Positions 11,460 through 21,081 of a DNA stretch of 64,000 nucleotides are shown here, one piece after another. Both the position numbers and the translations under genes were made by a program. The DNA comes from Polyangia bacterium (GTDB lineage Bacteria; Myxococcota_A; Polyangia; Fen-1088): positions 1 to 64,000 of the forward strand of contig DATATI010000001.1 in the NCBI GenBank assembly GCA_036268875.1, read 5' to 3'. The notes beneath the pieces were generated by a model that was given only the letters and a program-made list of their open reading frames with translations, was not told the origin of the DNA and did no database searches. Positions within the stretch are counted from its first letter, which is position 1; the number at the start of each line of letters is the position of its first letter.

Positions 11460-12836
11460 ATGGCTCTCGAGCTTGCGCACCGAGAAGCGTTCGAACGCCG
11501 CCGCGCCTTGCTGGCCGCGCGCTTGCAAAATCGCCCGGCGTTGATTGCCGCCGGCGCCGCGCGCCCGCGCAATTATGCGGCCAACGTCTATCCGTATCGG
11601 GCCAGCAGCCACTTTCTGTATCTGGTCGGACTGCCTCTGCGCGGAGGCGTGCTGCTGTTCGACGGCGGCAGCTTCACGTTGTACCTGCCGGAGCCGGGCG
11701 CGGACGACGCGCTTTGGGAGGGCGCCCAGCCGACCTTCGATGAAATTGCCGCCGCCACCGGCTGCACGGTGCGGGCGCTGTCGCGATTGCCCGCTAACGT
11801 GCGCGGCCGCGCGGTGGCCACCGTGCCGGCGCCCGATCTCGACACCTGCGCCGAACAGAGCCGGCTTTTGCAGCGCGAAATCCGCCGCGGCGTCTTCGAC
11901 GTCCTGGACGCGCCGCTGGCCGACGCGCTGATCGATCTGCGCCTGCGCCACGACGACGCCGCCGTCGCCGAGCTGCGTGCCGCCGCCGAGGTGACCGGCC
12001 TGGCCCACCGCGCCGGGATGCGCGCCACCCGGCCCGGCGTGCGCGAGGCGGCCGTGCGCGCCGCCATGGAGGCCGAGATCATCGCCCACGATTTGACGGT
12101 CGCCTATCCGTCGATCGTCACCGTGCACGGCGAGATCTTGCACAATGAAAAGCACCACAACGTCCTTGCCGCGGGCGAGCTGTTGCTGGCCGACGTGGGC
12201 GCCGAAAGCCGCGGCGGCTTCGCCGGCGACGTCACCCGCACCTGGCCGGTCAGCGGCCAATTTTCGTCCGCCCAGCGCGAGCTTTACAACGTCGTGCTGG
12301 AAGCCCAGCGCCAGGCCATCGCCGCCGTGACGCCGGGGGCGCGCTATCGCAACATCCACGTGCTGGCCAGCCAGGCGCTGGCCAGCGGCCTCATCGATCT
12401 CGGCGTGCTGCGCGGCAACCCGATCGAGCTGGTGGCCGACGGCGTGGTGGCGCTGCTGTTCCCGCACGGCGTGGGGCACCTTCTGGGCCTGGACGTTCAC
12501 GACATGGAAGACCTGGGCGATCGAGCGGGATACGCGACTGGACGAACGCGAAGTCAAGACGCCGGATTGCGTTTTTTGCGCCTGGATCGCGACCTGGTCG
12601 CGGGGATGGCGGTGACCATCGAACCAGGGCTATATTTTGTGCCGGCCATCTTGGAAGACCCCATCGCGATGAAAAAGGCGGCCGGCCGATTGGACTTGGA
12701 ACGCCTGGCCCGCTTCCGCCAAGCCCGCGGTATCCGCATCGAAGATGACGTTTTGGTTACGGAAACCGGCGCCGAAGTTTTGACGGCGGCGATTCCCAAG
12801 AGCGCCGACGCGGTCGAAGCAACTTTGGCCGGCTGA
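11460..12836 (+). CDS. pepP: Aminopeptidase P (Xaa-Pro aminopeptidase, M24B)
   Basis: This peptidase removes N-terminal residues preceding proline. The 458-residue protein has the aminopeptidase P N-terminal domain (NYAANVYPYRASSHFLYL) followed by the pita-bread M24 domain. The five expected metal ligands are visible: Asp in LLADVGAE, Asp in FAGDVTRTWP, His in HGVGHLLGLDVHD, Glu in IEPGLYF and Glu in IRIEDDVLV. There is no signal peptide, so it is cytoplasmic. It starts 22 bases after hrpB on the same strand. Confidence 0.93.
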   Translation: MALELAHREAFERRRALLAARLQNRPALIAAGAARPRNYAANVYPYRASSHFLYLVGLPLRGGVLLFDGGSFTLYLPEPGADDALWEGAQPTFDEIAAATGCTVRALSRLPANVRGRAVATVPAPDLDTCAEQSRLLQREIRRGVFDVLDAPLADALIDLRLRHDDAAVAELRAAAEVTGLAHRAGMRATRPGVREAAVRAAMEAEIIAHDLTVAYPSIVTVHGEILHNEKHHNVLAAGELLLADVGAESRGGFAGDVTRTWPVSGQFSSAQRELYNVVLEAQRQAIAAVTPGARYRNIHVLASQALASGLIDLGVLRGNPIELVADGVVALLFPHGVGHLLGLDVHDMEDLGDRAGYATGRTRSQDAGLRFLRLDRDLVAGMAVTIEPGLYFVPAILEDPIAMKKAAGRLDLERLARFRQARGIRIEDDVLVTETGAEVLTAAIPKSADAVEATLAG

Positions 12837-13052
12837 AAAAAAATTCCTCTAATCCGGGAATGGTGCGGCAGGCGGGCCGTGTTGGCCTTATTACTGAGGG
12901 CGGGGAGGAAGACGAATCCTGTGGACGGTCACGCCGCGGCGGTGGTCAAATCGAACTTTCGGTTCCGCCTGCCATAGCCTAGCCGACAGTGTAACGGGGA
13001 CGGGAAACCAGAGGGGGTCGGGTTGGGTCAACACTGATGGAGGTGTCGCGGA
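12837..13052. other. Intergenic stretch, 216 bases
   Basis: The stretch starts with an A-run just after the aminopeptidase P stop and ends with GGAGG 9 bases before the next ATG. I see no convincing promoter pair, RNA fold or coding frame in it. Confidence 0.4.
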
Positions 13053-13340
13053 ATGTTGGTGGCGCACGATTTTCCGATGATGATTCGGCAGCTGCACACG
13101 GAGCTTGACGGTCACGGCGAACGCTGGCGGCTGCAAGCGCACGAGATCGTGAAGGGGCGTCTGAACTCGCCCCACGCGTTTCTAGAGTGGGCCAAGCGCG
13201 ATCGACATTGGTCGTTCACGCTGGCCGAGGTGATGGGTGACGTCTGCTCGAAACCTTCCGAGTTAGCGGCTCGTCTGCTGATCGCCATCCTGGAAGAATT
13301 ACGCGAGGAACAGCAAACGGCGCAGGCCTTGTCCGAATAG
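13053..13340 (+). CDS. Small hypothetical protein, 95 residues
   Basis: I do not recognise this family. The product is charged and mostly helical by inspection, with no signal peptide, membrane segment or Cys motif. It contains a Trp-centred segment (FLEWAKRDRHWSF) and a Glu-rich C-terminal helix (AILEELREEQQ). GGAGG lies 9 bases before the ATG and codon use is like that of neighbouring genes, which supports a real gene. An A/T-rich run (13345-13360) follows the stop. Confidence 0.6.
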   Translation: MLVAHDFPMMIRQLHTELDGHGERWRLQAHEIVKGRLNSPHAFLEWAKRDRHWSFTLAEVMGDVCSKPSELAARLLIAILEELREEQQTAQALSE

Positions 13341-13390
13341 AAACAAAAAAAATTTTTGCTGTCGCCGCGCCCAGGCGTATACATCGACGC

Positions 13391-13627
13391 ATGAGGAACA
13401 CAGGGCGGAAGACGGTGAAAACGGGGAGAACCTCAGCGCCGATGGCGGTCAAGGCTCCTTCCCTGACGACGACGACAAAATCTACGGCGACGGCGAAAAG
13501 CCCGCCCACCTTCGACGAGATCGCGGCTCGTTCGTTCGAGCTTTACCTTGCGCGCGGCGCGGAAGACGGCCATGACGTGGAAGACTGGCTGGCCGCCGAA
13601 GCGCAGCTCAGCGCGAGCAGCCACTAG
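13391..13627 (+). CDS. DUF2934-type small protein
   Basis: The 78-residue product has a basic Thr/Lys-rich N-terminal tail of about 38 residues. A DUF2934-like segment follows, with IAARSFELYLARGAEDG and then HDVEDWLAAEAQL. DUF2934 proteins are small, of unknown function, and often come with a disordered basic extension as here. Cytoplasmic by inspection. It stands alone downstream of an A/T-rich run. Confidence 0.75.
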   Translation: MRNTGRKTVKTGRTSAPMAVKAPSLTTTTKSTATAKSPPTFDEIAARSFELYLARGAEDGHDVEDWLAAEAQLSASSH

Positions 13628-13648
13628 CTGGCGTTCAGCTGGCGCTCG

Positions 13649-13975
13649 CTAATCGACCAGGCGAAACGTCGCCCGCCCCAGCCACGCCTCATCGGCGATG
13701 TCGGGGACTCAGCGAAAATCGCGGATCAGCGACACCTTGTCGCCACGCCACTCGACTATCAAGTCCCGCAGTTCGGCATACCGCGCGTAATGCTCGCCCA
13801 CCGCGGGCCCGCGCCGCCCGACGCGGGACAACAGATCCATCGACGGTCCCCGGGACCAGCGCGCGCAGCACCTCGCACGGTCGGGCGTTGAAGAGGGCAG
13901 CGTGCTGGCGCAGCCGCGCCCGCTCGCCCGGCGCCAAGAGCGAGGACATCTTGGTCAGGCGTTCAATCGCTTTTC
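13649..13975 (-). pseudogene. Remnant of a sigma-70 family factor with SnoaL-like C-terminal domain
   Basis: Minus-strand frames together spell the end of an ECF-type sigma factor with a SnoaL-like tail. One frame reads LLAPGERARLRQHAALFNAR...VLRAL. A second frame resumes at 13840 with MDLLSRVGRRGP, then HYARYAELRDLIVEWRGDK and SLIRDFR. After an in-frame TGA the text continues VPDIADEAW to a TAG at 13649-13651. Family members normally have about 25 more residues between the YAEL and RDLIVEW segments. A frameshift, an internal deletion and a stop mark it as dead. The sigma-2/sigma-4 part is missing; the GNAT gene occupies that place. Confidence 0.6.
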
Positions 13976-14467
13976 CATGCGCACCACCGGAATCTCCCCA
14001 TCGTTCGAGGTGAGTCGCGACGATCCGCCGCAGGGGCGAAAACCGGCGGCGGCGTAAAACGAGACGGCGTTCAGAGACATCGCCCCGTGCAGGCGACCGC
14101 AACCGCGCGCCAACGCGCGCACCTCGATGTGCCCGAGCAACGCCCGACCAACACCTCGTCGCTGCCAGGCCGCATCGACGAACAACGCCCGCAGCCGCCC
14201 GTCGCGCGGATCGAGCTGAGCGAAACCAACGATGCGCGATTCATCTTCGGCAGCGACGGTTTCGTAAGGGCCGAGCAACTCGACGAACAGCGCCTGCGCA
14301 TAGCCGCCAAAGACCTGCGCCAACTGCGACGGCTGGTAGTGCTCCCGGCAGCCGAAGACCACCGCCCGTTCGATCAAGCGCAAGATCTCCGAAACGTCTT
14401 CAAATCGGGCCGGACGCATCTGCAGCGCCGCTGATCCGGCGGTCAACGCCGGGAGCTCGGTCTTCAT
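13955..14467 (-). CDS. GNAT family N-acetyltransferase
   Basis: This is a 170-residue acetyl-CoA-dependent acetyltransferase. It shows RPARFEDVSEILRLI at the start, IVGFAQLDPRDGRLRALFVDAAWQRRGVGRALL with the Q/RxxGxG/A acetyl-CoA loop, and a C-terminal SLNAVSFYAAAGFRP typical of GNAT folds. The substrate cannot be inferred. Its 3' end abuts and slightly overlaps the sigma-factor remnant in another frame, so it may have been joined to it by a rearrangement. It has no strong ribosome-binding site. Confidence 0.85.
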   Translation of the reverse strand: MKTELPALTAGSAALQMRPARFEDVSEILRLIERAVVFGCREHYQPSQLAQVFGGYAQALFVELLGPYETVAAEDESRIVGFAQLDPRDGRLRALFVDAAWQRRGVGRALLGHIEVRALARGCGRLHGAMSLNAVSFYAAAGFRPCGGSSRLTSNDGEIPVVRMEKRLNA

Positions 14468-14841
14468 GATCGTTCAGTATTCCAGAACAACGGCGCCGGC
14501 GCCTGCCGCTTAGGCCGCCTTGCGAACCGCCTCAGCCCGCAGGTCCCAGCCTTCGGACCACAGCCAATCGCCAAGGCCCTTCCATTTCCCCTTGGGGAAT
14601 TGGCGGCGGACCGCGGCCACGTCGGTGTTAGACCCGGCGTCGTTGAACCAGGTAAACATGGTGCCAGTCGCGCATGAACAGGCGAATGACCAGCGGCGGA
14701 ATCTTCTTGCAGATCGCTACCGCTTCGATGTGGGTCAGCTCCTGGCCAGCGAGAGCGACCGCCTGCCCGACAAACTGCGCCCGGCTGAGAAAGTTTCAGG
14801 CGAACGAAAAGATGCGGCCCGTGTGCGCTAAAAACGACTCG
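14468..14841. other. Region with protein-like fragments but no intact recognised gene
   Basis: On the minus strand, a frame at about 14645-14800 reads NFLSRAQFVGQAVALAGQEL, then IEAVAICKKIPPLVIRLFMRDWHH. It starts after a stop and lacks a start codon. It then shifts frame into the short ORF at 14510-14659. The composition looks like real protein in both pieces, so this may be the end of one decayed gene. I recognise no family. Confidence 0.35.
14510..14659 (-). CDS. Small ORF of 49 residues, possible gene fragment
   Basis: The ORF runs from an ATG at 14659 to a TAA at 14510. It encodes MFTWFNDAGSNTDVAAVRRQ followed by FPKGKWKGLGDWLWSEGWDL and a basic end. The Trp- and Lys-rich text looks protein-like rather than like an antisense shadow, since no gene lies opposite. 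It has no good ribosome-binding site. It may be the tail of a frameshifted gene whose upstream part is at 14645-14800. Family unknown. Confidence 0.35.
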   Translation of the reverse strand: MFTWFNDAGSNTDVAAVRRQFPKGKWKGLGDWLWSEGWDLRAEAVRKAA

Positions 14842-16080
<1,239 letters not shown>

Positions 16081-16131
16081 CGGTGGTATCTCCCTCTTCT
16101 TCCTGTACGCTCGGCTTGGTTCGGCCGCGGT

Positions 16132-16371
16132 CTATTTGGCGTGCGACTTGATGTAGTTGATCGCGTCGCCCACGGTCTTGATTTTCTCCGTGTCCTCGTC
16201 GGGGATCTCCAGCTTGAACGCCTCTTCCAAGGCCAAGACCAGCTCGACGACGGCCAGGGAGTCAGCCTTGAGATCGTCCGCGAAGGACGCCTCCGGCTTC
16301 ACCTTGTCCGGTGCGACTTCCAATTGCTCGATGATGATTTTTCGAACGCGTTCTTCGACGTTGTCGGCCAT
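16132..16371 (-). CDS. acpP: Acyl carrier protein
   Basis: This 79-residue acidic protein carries growing acyl chains on a phosphopantetheine arm. The attachment Ser lies in [12 protein letters not shown], where the usual DSLD motif is [15 protein letters not shown] at the start and the C-terminal TVGDAINYI are standard. It lies between fabG (69 bases upstream) and fabF, as in many bacteria. AGAGGA precedes the ATG. Confidence 0.95.
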   Translation of the reverse strand: MADNVEERVRKIIIEQLEVAPDKVKPEASFADDLKADSLAVVELVLALEEAFKLEIPDEDTEKIKTVGDAINYIKSHAK

Positions 16372-16440
16372 TTTGCTTTGGTCCTCTCAGCAGCTTGACG
16401 CTGCAAATCTTGCGGCTCGGGACACCGCAAGCGGCGTACC

Positions 16441-17193
16441 TTACATGAAAAGTCCCCCGTTGACGCGCAAGACTTGCCCGGTGACATAGGCGGCGCCCGG
16501 GCTACAAAGATAGCTCACCGCGGCCGCCACCTCTTCAGGGCGGCCGACGCGGCCCAGCGGAATCGACTTCAATAACTCGGCGCGCCGCTCTGCCGGCAAT
16601 TCGCTGGCCGTCATGTCTGTATCGATGTACCCGGGCGAGACCGCGTTAGCGGTAACACCGCGCGAGGCGTATTCGCGAGCCAGCGTCTTGGTCAACCCGA
16701 TCACGCCAGCCTTGGCCGCCACGTACGGCGCCTGCCCGGCCGAGCCGACTTCGCCGGTGATCGAAGTGATGTTGATGATGCGGCCGTTCTCTTTGGCCTT
16801 CATCAACGCGCGCAGGGCCGCCCGGGTGCAGTGAAACGTTCCGTTCAAGTTCACGTCGATGGCCCGCTTCCAGTCGGCGTCCTTCGCCCCCAGGACCAGC
16901 GTGTTGACGGCGATGCCGGCGTTGTTCACCAGGATGTGCAGGCCGCCTTCGGCGGCGATGACCTCCTTGATCGCCGCATCGGTCGCCGCCGAGTCGGCCA
17001 CGTCGAAGCGCTTGGTGGTCGCGGAGCCGCCAGCCGTGCTGACCGCCGCCGCGGCCTCGTTGGCCGCCGCCTCGTTAGCCGTGAAGTTGATGATCACCCG
17101 CGCGCCCTGCCGACCCAAGGCGATGGCGATGGCCCGCCCGATGCCGCGCGAGCCGCCGGTGACCAGCGCAATTCTTCCGTCGAGCTCACCCAT
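16441..17193 (-). CDS. fabG: 3-oxoacyl-ACP reductase FabG
   Basis: FabG is the NADPH-dependent short-chain dehydrogenase that reduces 3-oxoacyl-ACP. The 250-residue protein shows [12 protein letters not shown] (cofactor loop), NNAGI, and the catalytic Ser-Tyr-Lys set in NITSITG and [18 protein letters not shown] and the terminal NGGLFM are also family-typical. Its start overlaps the end of fabD by 8 bases, and acpP follows. Confidence 0.95.
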   Translation of the reverse strand: MGELDGRIALVTGGSRGIGRAIAIALGRQGARVIINFTANEAAANEAAAAVSTAGGSATTKRFDVADSAATDAAIKEVIAAEGGLHILVNNAGIAVNTLVLGAKDADWKRAIDVNLNGTFHCTRAALRALMKAKENGRIINITSITGEVGSAGQAPYVAAKAGVIGLTKTLAREYASRGVTANAVSPGYIDTDMTASELPAERRAELLKSIPLGRVGRPEEVAAAVSYLCSPGAAYVTGQVLRVNGGLFM

Positions 17194-18166
17194 GCTGCGC
17201 CTCCTGCTGCCCGTCCGTTCGACCGGCCTGCCGCAGATTCTGGATCGACTCGGGATCGCCCGCCGCCTGCACCGTCAAACCGGGCGCGATCCGTTTGATC
17301 AAACCGGCCAGCACGTTGCCCGCGCCCACTTCGATCCCGGCGGTGATCCCTTGCGAGGCGAGGTGCAGCACCGATTCTTCCCAGCGCACCGGCGCCGTCA
17401 CCTGTCGCACCAGCAGGTCGCGCACGCGTGCGGCGTCCTGATACGGCGTCGCCTCCACGTTGCTCACCACCGGAACCGCCGGCATCTTCACGGTAACCTT
17501 GCCTAGTTCGATTGCCAGGCGATCGGCCGCCGGCTGCATCAGCGCGCAATGGAAAGGCGCACTGACCGCCAAAGGCTTCGCCATCTTGGCGCCGCGCGCT
17601 TTCGCCGCCACGCAGGCGGCGTCGACGGCGCTCTTGTGCCCGGCGACGACCACCTGACCGCCGCCGTTGTAATTCGCCGGGCTGACGAATTGTCCGGGCG
17701 ACGACGCCGATGCCTCGGCGCACACCGCTTCGAGGTCCGCCGGCCCAAGGCCGATGATCGCCGCCATGCTGCCCACGCCGGCCGGCACCGCGTCCTGCAT
17801 GAAACGCCCGCGCAGGTTCACCAGACGAACCGCGTCGGTCAGCGCCAGCGCGCCTGTCGCCACCAGCGCCGAATATTCGCCCAGTGAATGCCCAGCCACC
17901 GCCACCGGACGCAGATCGGTTTCCTTCTCCAGCACGCGCAACGCCGCGATGCTGGTGGTCAGGATCGCCGGCTGTGCGTTGGCGGTCAGCGTGAGCTCCG
18001 CGTCCGGCCCGGCGAAACAAAGCTGGGACAGCGAGAAGCCCAGCGCTGCGTCCGCCTCGGCGAAGACGGCGCGCGCCTCCGGCCACTGCTCGGCCAGGGC
18101 TTTGCCCATACCGACTTTCTGCGAGCCCTGACCGGGGAACAGAAAGACCACGCCCGATGCTGTCAT
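17186..18166 (-). CDS. fabD: Malonyl-CoA:ACP transacylase FabD
   Basis: FabD loads malonyl groups from CoA onto ACP. The 326-residue protein has [14 protein letters not shown] at the N-terminus, the nucleophile Ser in [11 protein letters not shown], and an active-site His in SAPFHCALM. An in-frame ATG at 18241 would extend it into fabH; the ATG at 18166, preceded by TAAGG and 4 bases after the fabH stop, gives the normal N-terminus and is chosen. Confidence 0.95.
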   Translation of the reverse strand: MTASGVVFLFPGQGSQKVGMGKALAEQWPEARAVFAEADAALGFSLSQLCFAGPDAELTLTANAQPAILTTSIAALRVLEKETDLRPVAVAGHSLGEYSALVATGALALTDAVRLVNLRGRFMQDAVPAGVGSMAAIIGLGPADLEAVCAEASASSPGQFVSPANYNGGGQVVVAGHKSAVDAACVAAKARGAKMAKPLAVSAPFHCALMQPAADRLAIELGKVTVKMPAVPVVSNVEATPYQDAARVRDLLVRQVTAPVRWEESVLHLASQGITAGIEVGAGNVLAGLIKRIAPGLTVQAAGDPESIQNLRQAGRTDGQQEAQHG

Positions 18167-18170
18167 CGCC

Positions 18171-19157
18171 TTACCACCGCACCGCAGCCGATGCCCAGGC
18201 CAGGCCGCCGCCGAGCGCGGTGAAAAGCAGCACCTCGCCACTTTTGATCTTTCCGTGCTCCAGCGCCTCGTCCAGCGCCGTCGGCACCGACGCCGACGAG
18301 GTGTTCCCGTAGCGATCGACGTTGATGTAAAACCGCTCCATCGGAATGGCCACCCGCTCGGCCACCCCTTCGATGATGCGCAAGTTGGCCTGGTGGGCGA
18401 TCACCCACGACACGTCTGACGGTTGAAAGGCGTTGGCCTGCAGGGCGATCTTCGCGGCCGCCGCCATGTTGCGCACGGCGTGCTTGTAGACCTCGCGCCC
18501 GTTCATCTTCACGTAGTGCCGCTTGTCCGCCACGGTTTCCACCGACGGAGGCAGGCGGCTGCCGCCCGCCGGCTGGTAAAGAATGTCGGTGTAATTCCCA
18601 TCGGCGAAGAGGTGCGTCGACAGGATGCCGCGCTTGGGATCGTCGTCGGCGGTCAGAAGAACCGCACCCGCGCCATCGCCGAACAGCACGCAGGTCCCGC
18701 GGTCGCTCCAGTCGATGATGCGGGTCAGGACCTCCACGCCGATCACCAGCACGCGTTTGTACTGGCCGCAGCGAATGAAGGCGTCGCCCACCGAGAGGCC
18801 GTAGATGAAACCGGCGCAGGCGGCTGACAGATCGAAGGCGCAGCCGCCGGCCATGGCGCCCAATTTTTTCTGCACGAACGTCGCCGTCGACGGGAACAGA
18901 CAATCGCCGGTCACCGTGCCAAGGATGATGCAGTCGACGGTGGCCGGATCGACGCCGGCCGCTTTGCAGGCGTTGCGCGCCGCCTCGGTGGCCAGATCGC
19001 TGGCCGCCTGCGACGAGTCGAGGACGTGGCGTTCGCGGATGCCCGTGCGCTCGACAATCCAGGCATCGGAGGTGTCGACGGTCTTTGACAACTCGGCATT
19101 GGTGAGAACGCGCGGCGGGACGCCCCGCCCGGTGCCGATGATGCGGCTGCGGATCAT
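18171..19157 (-). CDS. fabH: 3-oxoacyl-ACP synthase III FabH
   Basis: FabH starts fatty acid synthesis by condensing an acyl-CoA primer with malonyl-ACP. The 328-residue protein has the catalytic Cys in SAACAGFIYGL, His in IAHQANLRI and Asn in YGNTSSAS, plus TNAELSKTVDTSDAW near the start. The ATG at 19157 overlaps the plsX stop (ATGA), which supports it over the in-frame upstream start at 19319. Confidence 0.96.
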   Translation of the reverse strand: MIRSRIIGTGRGVPPRVLTNAELSKTVDTSDAWIVERTGIRERHVLDSSQAASDLATEAARNACKAAGVDPATVDCIILGTVTGDCLFPSTATFVQKKLGAMAGGCAFDLSAACAGFIYGLSVGDAFIRCGQYKRVLVIGVEVLTRIIDWSDRGTCVLFGDGAGAVLLTADDDPKRGILSTHLFADGNYTDILYQPAGGSRLPPSVETVADKRHYVKMNGREVYKHAVRNMAAAAKIALQANAFQPSDVSWVIAHQANLRIIEGVAERVAIPMERFYINVDRYGNTSSASVPTALDEALEHGKIKSGEVLLFTALGGGLAWASAAVRW

Positions 19158-20224
19158 CGCGCCGCCTCGGCGGTGGGTGGCGCCGGCGGAGCCGAATCCC
19201 AGATGAAGCGATGGCGGCTGACCGCGCCGGTCAATTCTTGCCCGAGACCGTTCTTGGCGAAGCGATCGGCGACGAAGACCGCATTCTTGATCGCGGTGGC
19301 GTTCGAGCCGCCATGGCAAATCAAAGCAACGCCGTCCACGCCCAAAAGCGGCGCGCCGCCGTGTTCAGCGTAGTCGAGACGCTTCTTCAGCCGCCGCAGC
19401 ACCGAGGTCATCAACGCCGCGCCCAACCGGGCCAGCGGTCCGGCCCGCAACACCTCTTCGCGCACCATGCCCAGGATGGCCTCCGCCGCGCCTTCGACGC
19501 TTTTCAGAACCACGTTGCCGGTGAAACCGTCGGTGACCACCACGTCGACGTCGCCGCGAAAGATGTCGCGGCCCTCGACGTAACCGACATAGTGAAAATC
19601 CGCTCGGGCACCCGGGACCAGCGTGCGCGCCAGCAGTTGGTGCGTCTCGCGGGTCAGCGGCGTGCCCTTGTGTTCTTCCGAACCGTTCGACAGCACGCCG
19701 ACACGCGGCTTCTCCTTGCCGTGTAGGAGGCGCGCATACTGCGTGCCCAGCACGGCGAACTGGGCCAGCACCGCCGGCTTGGGATCAACGTTGGCGCCCA
19801 TATCGAGCAGCGCGCACTCGCCGACCTTGGTCGGGAAGGTGGTGACGATGGCTGGGCGCTCGACGCCGGTCAGCCGGCCGAAGACGAACAGTCCGCAGGC
19901 CATCATGGCGCCGGAGTTTCCCGCCGATACCACCGCGTCCGCCTCGCCGGCCTTCACCAGATCGAAGCACACCCGCATCGATGATTTTTTCTTCTGCTTG
20001 ACCGCCATCGACGGGGCGTCGTCCATGGTGATGACGTCGGGCGCGTGGCGCACGGTCAGGCCCTTGCTGGGTGCGCCCAGCGCCGCCAGTTCGGCACGCA
20101 GGCGTGCTTCGTCGCCGACCAGGATCACCTCCAGGTCGCGCGCACGAACAGCGGCGATGACGCCCTCCACCTCGATGCGAGGCGCCCCGTCAGCTCCCAT
20201 CGCGTCGACGGCGATGCGGGACAT
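19154..20224 (-). CDS. plsX: Phosphate acyltransferase PlsX
   Basis: PlsX makes acyl-phosphate from acyl-ACP for phospholipid synthesis. The 356-residue protein shows AVDAMGADGAP at the start, SAGNSGAMMA, TFPTKVGECALLDMGANVD, NGSEEHKGT, VTDGFTGNVVLK and ALICHGGSNATAI, all PlsX hallmarks. The ATG at 20224 lies 5 bases after the rpmF stop. The C-terminal tail is Ala/Pro-rich. It overlaps fabH by 4 bases. Confidence 0.95.
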   Translation of the reverse strand: MSRIAVDAMGADGAPRIEVEGVIAAVRARDLEVILVGDEARLRAELAALGAPSKGLTVRHAPDVITMDDAPSMAVKQKKKSSMRVCFDLVKAGEADAVVSAGNSGAMMACGLFVFGRLTGVERPAIVTTFPTKVGECALLDMGANVDPKPAVLAQFAVLGTQYARLLHGKEKPRVGVLSNGSEEHKGTPLTRETHQLLARTLVPGARADFHYVGYVEGRDIFRGDVDVVVTDGFTGNVVLKSVEGAAEAILGMVREEVLRAGPLARLGAALMTSVLRRLKKRLDYAEHGGAPLLGVDGVALICHGGSNATAIKNAVFVADRFAKNGLGQELTGAVSRHRFIWDSAPPAPPTAEAAR

Positions 20225-20229
20225 GTGGA

Positions 20230-20424
20230 CTAGGGCTGCTCCTCTTCCTTCGGTTCCACCACCAGGCGATCCCGATAGTACCCGCAGGCAGCGCACATGC
20301 GGTGAGCCAGCTTGGGCTCGCTGCAACGCGGACAGGGGACAAAGTGCGGCACCGATTTCTTCATCACCTGGGCGCGGCGGATCGCCGAGCGCGACTTGGA
20401 CTGTCTTCTTTTCGGAACGGCCAT
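20230..20424 (-). CDS. rpmF: 50S ribosomal protein L32
   Basis: This is a 64-residue basic protein starting MAVPKRRQSKSRSAIRRAQ, with the four-Cys zinc site CPRC...CAAC. It is the normal upstream partner of plsX. The terminal VVEPKEEEQP is an acidic extension. Because the four Cys are kept, it is the zinc-binding rather than the Cys-less paralogue. Confidence 0.96.
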   Translation of the reverse strand: MAVPKRRQSKSRSAIRRAQVMKKSVPHFVPCPRCSEPKLAHRMCAACGYYRDRLVVEPKEEEQP

Positions 20425-20457
20425 GGGATCCTCTGTGAAAGGGTGTTCGGTCTCGGA

Positions 20458-20985
20458 CTAAAGCTTGATCTTGGCGAACGCGTTTTGCTTGAGAGCAAGG
20501 GCGTCCGGTTGGGTCTGACAAGCGCACGCCGTCAGGTTCCGGTTGGCGCCGCACAACGGGCAAAGGCCGCGGCATCCATCCTGGCAAAGCGGGCCGAGAG
20601 GAATGGCCAACAATATCTCGTCGCGGAGCTCCGGCGCGATGTCGACCTCGTCGCTGTCAAAGTAGACCACGTCGGGATCGTCCGCTTCCTCGGGATCGCC
20701 GGGCTCGCGCTCGACGAAGGTGACGGCCAGCGGAATGTTCAGAACAATGCGCGCCGTCTCCAGGCAGCGCGAGCAGGGCGTCTCGATGGCGCCCTTCAGG
20801 TCGCCGCGCAAAAGGATGTCGGCGTCCCGTGCCGAACCGCTGCGCTCGATCACGCCGTGGAGGCGCAACGGCGGTTGAGCAGGCACAAGGTCGCTGTCCG
20901 GACAGGCGGCGGCCAGCCAATCAGCCGTCACCGGCACGTCCAGGACCAGCCCGTCGTCGCCTATGTCCTTGATTTTGTACTGCAT
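20458..20985 (-). CDS. yceD: YceD family (DUF177) protein
   Basis: This 175-residue protein belongs to the DUF177/YceD family, usually encoded just upstream of rpmF. In Escherichia coli and plant plastids, family members have been linked to 23S rRNA accumulation. The sequence shows CSRCLETARI in the middle, the acidic stretch DDPDVVYFDSDEVD, and the Cys cluster CQDGCRGLCPLCGAN near the C-terminus, which looks zinc-binding. It is the first gene of the lipid operon, about 40 bases downstream of a strong promoter. Confidence 0.88.
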   Translation of the reverse strand: MQYKIKDIGDDGLVLDVPVTADWLAAACPDSDLVPAQPPLRLHGVIERSGSARDADILLRGDLKGAIETPCSRCLETARIVLNIPLAVTFVEREPGDPEEADDPDVVYFDSDEVDIAPELRDEILLAIPLGPLCQDGCRGLCPLCGANRNLTACACQTQPDALALKQNAFAKIKL

Positions 20986-21027
20986 TTCAACGCCCAGGGC
21001 GGCCTTTGCTGCCCCGAAAGGTGAGTA

Positions 21028-21055
21028 ACTATAGGGAGGCCCATCGGGGAGTCAA
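21028..21055 (-). promoter_or_regulatory. Sigma-70-type promoter of the yceD-rpmF-plsX-fab operon
   Basis: On the minus strand TTGACT (21050-21055) and TATAGT (21028-21033) are separated by 16 bases. The pair lies about 43 bases upstream of the yceD ATG. Both boxes are one mismatch from consensus in a GC-rich background, which makes chance less likely. Confidence 0.75.
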
Positions 21056-21081
21056 GCTCCGCGACCAGCGACCGATCTCGC

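Noticed and set aside
13345-13360. A-run followed by T-run as a terminator
   Set aside because: There is no GC-rich stem; the bases only form an AT dyad.
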